Positions 15,222 to 18,991 of a DNA stretch of 18,991 bases are shown here, in pieces. The stretch spans positions 1 through 18,991 of the forward strand of contig CAYWXG010000051.1 of assembly GCA_964462445.1 (NCBI GenBank), given 5' to 3'. The DNA comes from JAGBWK01 sp964462445. Lineage in GTDB: Bacteria; Bacteroidota; Bacteroidia; Bacteroidales; Muribaculaceae. Position 1 is the first letter of the stretch. Each line of letters opens with the position of its first letter. The notes beneath the pieces were generated by a model. That model was not told where the DNA came from and made no database searches. It saw only the letters and a list, made by a program, of their open reading frames with translations. Made by a program: the position numbers and the translations under genes.

Positions 15222-15974
15222 ATGCCTACAGTCATTATAATAGGAGCTTCATCCGGGTTAGGACGAGAAATTGCACTAACCTACATCAACCGTGGGTATC
15301 GCGTTGGTGTTGCCGCCCGACGATTGGAACGTCTGTCGGACTTGGTTGCTATGGCTCCCGACCACGTTAAAGCTTGTAGGATTGATGTTACCGATATTAA
15401 CGCTGCTAAAATACTCGAAAATTTCATCTCGGAATTTGACTCACCTATCGACCTATTTGTCAACTGCGCCGGCATCGGGTTTGCCAACCCGCAACTGGAG
15501 CCTCAACGCGACATCGACACCGTGGCGACCAACTGCCTCGGATTCACTCGCATAATCGACTGCATGTTCAACTATTATGCTTCCAACTCTCTTAAAGGAC
15601 AAATAGTCTCAATCAGTTCTATTGCCGGAACTCGTGGCATAGGCATTGCTGCGTCATATTCAGCGTCAAAACGCTTCCAATCAGAATATTTCACAGCGTT
15701 AACCCAATTAGCGCGACAACATAAATTGCCAATTACTCTCACCGACATCAAGCCGGGATTTATCGATACACCTCTCCTCGATGCCGAAACAAAATACCCG
15801 ATGATAATGACCCCACAACGCGCCACAAAGGCGATAGTCAAAGCTATCGACCGTCGTCGCAATCGTGTGGTAATAAATCGCCGATGGGCAATTGTCGTCG
15901 GTCTTTGGAAATGCATTCCCGCAGGCATATGGCGCAGAATGCGCTTGGGGTTTTCATCTAAAAATAACAAATAA
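15222..15974 (+). CDS. Short-chain dehydrogenase/reductase (SDR)
   Basis: 250 residues, classical SDR size. The dinucleotide loop is GASSGLG at residues 8-14, followed by RVGVAARRLERL, whose basic residues favour NADP(H). NCAG is at 81-84, ISSIAG holds the catalytic Ser, and Tyr146-Lys150 (SYSASK) completes the active site. DIKPGFIDTPLL is the usual segment after the active-site helix. The C-terminal VVINRRWAIVVGLWKCIPAG is hydrophobic and may attach the protein to the membrane. Substrate unknown. It lies 9 bases after the DUF6048 gene and 27 bases before rpiB. Confidence 0.9.
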   Translation: MPTVIIIGASSGLGREIALTYINRGYRVGVAARRLERLSDLVAMAPDHVKACRIDVTDINAAKILENFISEFDSPIDLFVNCAGIGFANPQLEPQRDIDTVATNCLGFTRIIDCMFNYYASNSLKGQIVSISSIAGTRGIGIAASYSASKRFQSEYFTALTQLARQHKLPITLTDIKPGFIDTPLLDAETKYPMIMTPQRATKAIVKAIDRRRNRVVINRRWAIVVGLWKCIPAGIWRRMRLGFSSKNNK

Positions 15975-16001
15975 ACTAACCACCTAAAATAGATATTATA
16001 A

Positions 16002-16430
16002 ATGATAGCAATTTGTAGCGACCACGCAGGTTTTGAATTAAAAAGTATCATAGAAGGATACCTCGAAGCCGACAACAAAGAATACAAAGATTTCGGCACC
16101 TATTCAGCCGATTCTTGCGACTATCCCGATTTTGCCCATCCATGCGCTCATGCCGTTGAGACAGGCGAATGTCCCTTCGGTATTGCAATGTGCGGCTCAG
16201 GCAACGGCATAGCCATGACCCTCAACAAGCATCAAGGAATACGCGCAGCGTTGTGCTGGACTCCGGAGTTGGCGCGTTTGGCTCGACAACACAACGATGC
16301 CAACGTCCTCGTGCTTCCCGCTCGGTTCATTAACCCCGTTGATGCTCTCGCAATCGTCGATGCCTTTTTCGAAACTCCCTTTGAAGGTGGACGTCATATT
16401 CCGCGCATAAACAAAATTCCCGTAAAATAG
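16002..16430 (+). CDS. rpiB: Ribose-5-phosphate isomerase B
   Basis: 142 residues, standard RpiB/LacAB size. ICSDHAGFELK (residues 4-14) carries the conserved Asp8-His9, Cys64 in AMCGSGNGIAM is the catalytic base position, and CWTPELARLARQHNDANVLV contains the phosphate-binding and ring-opening residues. The enzyme interconverts ribulose-5-phosphate and ribose-5-phosphate in the non-oxidative pentose phosphate pathway, in the cytosol as a dimer. It is probably the last gene of the 12170-16430 unit; the 27-base gap holds no clear promoter. Confidence 0.95.
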   Translation: MIAICSDHAGFELKSIIEGYLEADNKEYKDFGTYSADSCDYPDFAHPCAHAVETGECPFGIAMCGSGNGIAMTLNKHQGIRAALCWTPELARLARQHNDANVLVLPARFINPVDALAIVDAFFETPFEGGRHIPRINKIPVK

Positions 16431-16444
16431 TTCATATATATTCG

Positions 16445-16472
16445 TTGATATTATAAAATTTTACTATTTTTG
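16445..16472 (+). promoter_or_regulatory. Bacteroidota promoter for the DUF2795 gene
   Basis: -7 box TATTTTTG at 16465-16472, followed by C, with a TTG at 16445-16447 as a weak -33 element (17-base spacer). The gene starts at 16537, so the leader is about 58 nt. Confidence 0.6.
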
Positions 16473-16536
16473 CACCACTCTATATCAATAGGGGAATTAA
16501 AGCAAATATCGTAAAACTATAAAATACTGTTACACA

Positions 16537-16758
16537 ATGTATTGGACACTTGAATTAGCGTCAAAATTGGAAGACGCACCATGGCCGGCAACAAAAGAAG
16601 AACTTATTGACTACGCTATGCGTTCGGGCGCACCTCTCGAAGTAATCGAAAACCTCCAAGAAATGGAAGATGAAGGTGACACCTACGAATGTATCGAAGA
16701 CATTTGGCCCGACTACCCTTCTAAAGAAGACTTCCTCTTCAACGAAGACGAATATTAA
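16537..16758 (+). CDS. DUF2795 family small acidic protein
   Basis: 73 residues, very acidic at the C-terminus. MYWTLELASKLEDAPWPATK and EELIDYAMRSGAPLEVIENL are the conserved halves, resembling a short helical domain in which WP and the A-rich helix are typical of DUF2795. IEDIWPDYPSKEDFLFNEDE closes the protein. The family is common in Bacteroidales, and its function is unknown. The protein is cytoplasmic and has its own promoter and terminator. The high expected expression suggested by the strong promoter-terminator pair is inference. Confidence 0.88.
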   Translation: MYWTLELASKLEDAPWPATKEELIDYAMRSGAPLEVIENLQEMEDEGDTYECIEDIWPDYPSKEDFLFNEDEY

Positions 16759-16777
16759 TAGCAAATCCTTTTTGCTA
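16759..16777 (+). terminator. Small hairpin directly after DUF2795 stop
   Basis: TAGCAAA at 16759-16765 is inverted at 16771-16777, with a 5-base loop. It is weak alone and lies just before the stronger terminator. Confidence 0.35.
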
Positions 16778-16796
16778 AAACCACATTTTCAAGCAT

Positions 16797-16838
16797 TACA
16801 TAAAAATCCACCTCAAAAACGGGGTGGATTTTTATGTA
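16797..16838 (+). terminator. Strong hairpin terminator after DUF2795
   Basis: A perfect 16-bp inverted repeat (16797-16812 against 16823-16838) with a 10-base loop. The A run in the left arm and T run in the right arm (16829-16833) allow termination in either direction. Confidence 0.85.
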
Positions 16839-16884
16839 TTAAGCACTCAAAAGTATTATTCTCTCCCCATCGCACCTACAGAAC

Positions 16885-17105
16885 ACTCCAGCCCTATGGA
16901 ATGAGGGCTTCTATTCCTCATACCGTGCGAAGCACGGGAAAGCGTAGCGATAGGAACCTTTAGCTCAACGAGGCTTGACCGAGTTAATAACCGGGGGTTG
17001 AGCAAAGCGATACCCTCGGAAAGGGAAACATACCAAGCCCTATGGGAGAGAGGGTCCCCCTCACTCCCACCAAAATTAACAATCCTTACGAAGGCTAAAG
17101 CCTTC
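16885..17105. repeat. Non-coding hairpin-rich element, candidate structured RNA or interspersed repeat
   Basis: Successive hairpins: GCCCT-N8-AGGGC (16891-16908), CCGTGC-GAA-GCACGG (16923-16937), a 7-bp long-range pair GCTCAAC/GTTGAGC (16963-16969 with 16997-17003), GCCCT-N9-AGGGT (17037-17055) and GAAGGCT/AGCCTTC (17090-17105). The first and fourth hairpins are similar to each other (AGCCCTATGG shared). The block is clearly richer in G and C than its AT-rich surroundings. No promoter was found. The strand is not known. Confidence 0.5.
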
Positions 17106-17173
17106 ACTCCATAACGCCCTTAATCACCCACGAAGCATCTTAAATTGCATAATTTCAAAAAATAATATTTTAT

Positions 17174-17205
17174 TTTGCTATTTAGCTTAAGTATCACTAT
17201 ATTTG
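17174..17205 (+). promoter_or_regulatory. Textbook Bacteroidota promoter for the BspA-like gene
   Basis: -33 TTTG at 17174-17177, a 20-base spacer, then the -7 box TATATTTG at 17198-17205, followed by C. Transcription should begin near 17212, which leaves a leader of about 335 nt before the ATG at 17547. Confidence 0.82.
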
Positions 17206-17211
17206 CATTAA

Positions 17212-17546
17212 TCTTGCGGGTAGCAGAGAGCTGCAAATACCCACAAGTGACATATTAGAGAAAGCGTTTTCAGCTTTATCCTTTGTTCAGAATTCGCCAA
17301 AATTTTAATCAGTAGGATAAGTAGTCGTGATAACGCTCTTGCTTGTCGTATATCCACTCCCCGACAAGGGGTATCAAGATATTCGATACAGGCGTGGGAG
17401 TGGACTGTTTATTACTGATTGGGTGTTTGGCGATACCTTGAACAAAATAAACTGACAATGTCCCACGTTTTCTGTTTATATTATTACCCGTAAATCTAAT
17501 TTTAACGCCAAATTTGGGGACACAGGAGGCACAAAAAATAAAGCGT
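17212..17546 (+). promoter_or_regulatory. Long structured 5' leader of the BspA-like gene
   Basis: Visible pairings: GGGTA/TACCC closing an inner GCAG/CTGC hairpin (17218-17242); AGCGTT/AACGCT (17263-17268 with 17332-17337) enclosing TTATCC/GGATAA (17276-17281 with 17315-17320); CCACTCCC/GGGAGTGG (17354-17361 with 17396-17403) enclosing GTATC/GATAC (17371-17375 with 17385-17389). The competing CGTGGGA/TCCCACG (17393-17399 with 17461-17467) encloses GTTTATT/AATAAAC (17407-17413 with 17446-17452). No known riboswitch class is recognised. AGGAGG at 17524-17529 lies 17 bases before the start codon. Confidence 0.55.
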
Positions 17547-18991
17547 ATGAATAAGATTTTACGAATCCCGCTACTTCTTGTAGCGTTGTTGCTATCCTCA
17601 ATCCCCATCTATGCCTACGATTTTGAAGTGGATGGCATCTATTACAACATCACATCTTCAACCAACAAAACTGTTGAGGTAACTTATAGAGGGGGCAGTT
17701 ATGATTATACTAACGAATACACCGGCAGTGTCACTATCCCTTCAACGGTAACATATTCCGGTACAACTTATTCTGTCTCTTCCATTGGCGACAATGCGTT
17801 CTTTGATTGTACCGGTTTGACCTCAGTAACCATCCCCAATTCCGTCTCTTCCATTGGCAACTCTGCATTCTGTAATTGTGACGGTTTGACGTCGGTCACT
17901 ATCCCTAATTCCGTCTCTTCCATTGGCAACTCTGCGTTTGTTGAGTGTGACGGTTTGACCTCAGTAAATATAGCAGATTTATCAGCATGGTGCAAGATTA
18001 ATTTTGGAAATTCTTCTTCAAATCCTTTAGATTATGCCCACCATCTAAAACTAAATGGCACTGAGATAACTAATCTTGTTATCCCGGATGGGATTACAGA
18101 GATTAAAGACTATGCTTTCAACGAGTGTAGCGGCTTGACGTCGGTTACTATCCCTAATTCTGTTACTTCGATTGGAAGTGCGGCGTTCGCTCTTTGTAGC
18201 GAACTGACGTCGGTTACCATCGGTAATTCGGTCACTGAAATTGGCAACTCTGCGTTCTCTGGTTGTAGTGGCTTGACGTCGGTTACTATCCCTAATTCCG
18301 TCACTTCCATTGGCGACTATGCGTTCTATGGTTGTAGCGGCTTGACGTCGGTTACTATCCCCAATTCCGTCACTTCCATTGGCAACTCTGCATTCTGTAA
18401 TTGTGACGATTTGACCTCAGTCTCTATCCCAAATTCCGTCTCTTCCATTGGCGACTATGCGTTCAAAGGGTGTACCGGCTTGACATCGGTCGCTATCCCT
18501 AATTCCGTCACTTCCATTGGCAACTCTGCATTCTATGGTTGTAGCGGCTTGACGTCGGTTACTATCCCTAATTCCGTCACTTCCATTGGCGACTATGCGT
18601 TCTATGGTTGTAGCGGCTTGACGTCGGTTACTATCCCTAATTCCGTCACTTCCATTGGCGACTATGCGTTCAAAGGGTGTACCGGCTTGACATCGGTCGC
18701 TATCCCTAATTCCGTCACTTCCATTGGCAACTCTGCATTCTATGGTTGTAGCGGCTTGACGTCGGTTACTATCCCTAATTCCGTCACTTCCATTGGCGAC
18801 TATGCGTTCAGCAGCTGTACCGGGTTGACGTCGGTTACTATCCCCAATTCTGTTACTTCCATTGGCAACTCTGCATTCTCTGGTTGTAGCGGCTTGACGT
18901 CGGTTACTATCCCTAATTCCGTCACTGAAATTGGCTACTATGCGTTCTATGGTTGTAGCGGCTTGACGTCGGTTACCATCGGGAATTCCGT
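17547..18991 (+). CDS. BspA-like leucine-rich-repeat (LRR_5) surface protein, 5' part
   Basis: An open frame of 481 codons that runs off the window end, so the C-terminus is missing. A signal peptide (MNKILRIPLLLVALLLSSIP, cut after IYA near residue 23) precedes the typical N-terminus YDFEVDGIYYNITSS. Two arrays of 23-residue repeats follow, of the form NSAFYGCSGLTSVTIPNSV plus TSIG: three units to about residue 140, then a non-repeat island (VNIADLSAWCKINF, LKLNGTEITNLVIPDGITEI), then 13 units to the window end. BspA-like LRR proteins of the TpLRR type form right-handed solenoids on the cell surface and bind host or extracellular-matrix ligands in some oral species. Export by type IX secretion or a lipid anchor cannot be judged without the C-terminus. 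Confidence 0.9.
   Translation, partial: MNKILRIPLLLVALLLSSIPIYAYDFEVDGIYYNITSSTNKTVEVTYRGGSYDYTNEYTGSVTIPSTVTYSGTTYSVSSIGDNAFFDCTGLTSVTIPNSVSSIGNSAFCNCDGLTSVTIPNSVSSIGNSAFVECDGLTSVNIADLSAWCKINFGNSSSNPLDYAHHLKLNGTEITNLVIPDGITEIKDYAFNECSGLTSVTIPNSVTSIGSAAFALCSELTSVTIGNSVTEIGNSAFSGCSGLTSVTIPNSVTSIGDYAFYGCSGLTSVTIPNSVTSIGNSAFCNCDDLTSVSIPNSVSSIGDYAFKGCTGLTSVAIPNSVTSIGNSAFYGCSGLTSVTIPNSVTSIGDYAFYGCSGLTSVTIPNSVTSIGDYAFKGCTGLTSVAIPNSVTSIGNSAFYGCSGLTSVTIPNSVTSIGDYAFSSCTGLTSVTIPNSVTSIGNSAFSGCSGLTSVTIPNSVTEIGYYAFYGCSGLTSVTIGNS
17772..18991 (+). repeat. 69-bp tandem repeat array in the BspA-like gene
   Basis: Sixteen units of 69 bp (23 codons), recognisable by TTGACGTCGGTTACTATCCC-like cores, with a non-repeat gap at about 17967-18110. 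From 18133 to 18961 the cores are spaced at exactly 12 x 69 bases. Synonymous positions are conserved among units, which points to DNA-level homogenisation. The array continues beyond the window. Confidence 0.92.

Larger units (their letters stand above)
16759..17546. other. 788-base non-coding region before the BspA-like gene
   Basis: Holds the DUF2795 terminators (16759-16838), a GC-richer hairpin element (16885-17105), about 60 AT-rich bases, the promoter at 17174-17205 and the structured leader from about 17212. The open frames on both strands here have no start context or domain and are considered spurious. Confidence 0.7.

Noticed and set aside
16856..17107. 83-codon minus-strand frame in the hairpin element
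   Set aside because: Its sequence is low in domain character and coincides with the inverted repeats; treated as non-coding unless homology appears.
17309..17608. 99-codon minus-strand frame over the BspA leader
   Set aside because: It is antisense to the structured leader and signal peptide, has no promoter, signal peptide or domain; the RNA structure explains the open frame.
17768..18310. Minus-strand frames inside the BspA repeats
   Set aside because: The 69-bp period is a multiple of three, so a stop-free opposite frame stays open in each unit; there is no independent coding evidence.

Overview
The window looks like chromosomal DNA from a member of the Bacteroidales, most likely a gut lineage related to Bacteroides or Muribaculaceae; the exact family is inference. 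The clues are -7 boxes of the TAnnTTTG type, the near absence of Shine-Dalgarno sequences, several Bacteroidales-restricted families (DUF4491, DUF4199, DUF6452, DUF6048, DUF2795, four-Cys TSCPD), an aminoacyl-histidine dipeptidase and a BspA-like leucine-rich-repeat surface protein.

Left end (1-2481): after about 200 AT-rich bases with no gene, a minus-strand pair encodes a secreted Asn/Arg/Gly/His-rich protein and a degenerate Rossmann-type protein. A small four-cysteine TSCPD protein follows, then an intergenic stretch holding a 46-codon open frame without a good start that looks like a gene remnant.

Plus-strand block 2482-6880: cysteine desulfurase (sufS), tRNA-Ile lysidine synthetase (tilS), a family-2 glycosyltransferase with a TTG start and a SpoU/TrmH RNA methyltransferase are packed with 9-nt, 2-nt and -4-nt junctions, as in one operon. 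Two products act on RNA, and the cysteine desulfurase may supply sulfur for tRNA thiolation or Fe-S clusters. The minus-strand block 9475-6903 converges on it: pepD, an N-acetylmuramidase-type lipid-exported enzyme candidate and a DUF4491 membrane protein.

Middle (9659-11918): a 60-residue membrane protein and an OmpH/Skp-like lipoprotein end at an 18-bp hairpin terminator. O-acetylhomoserine sulfhydrylase (metY) follows with its own promoter and a perfect 15-bp-stem terminator.

Envelope-type block (12170-16430): DUF4199 membrane protein, polyprenyl-phosphate-type glycosyltransferase, DUF6452 lipoprotein, DUF6048 predicted outer-membrane barrel, short-chain dehydrogenase and ribose-5-phosphate isomerase B (rpiB). 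A separate DUF2795 gene ends at a strong terminator.

Right end (16840-18991): a GC-richer non-coding element of about 220 bp made of successive hairpins, then a textbook Bacteroidota promoter, a structured leader of about 335 nt with mutually exclusive stems, and the 5' part of a BspA-like repeat gene that runs off the window. Its 69-bp repeats include an exact 161-bp duplication at a 207-bp offset, a sign of recent repeat expansion. The leader and the hairpin element are the least explained parts of the window.
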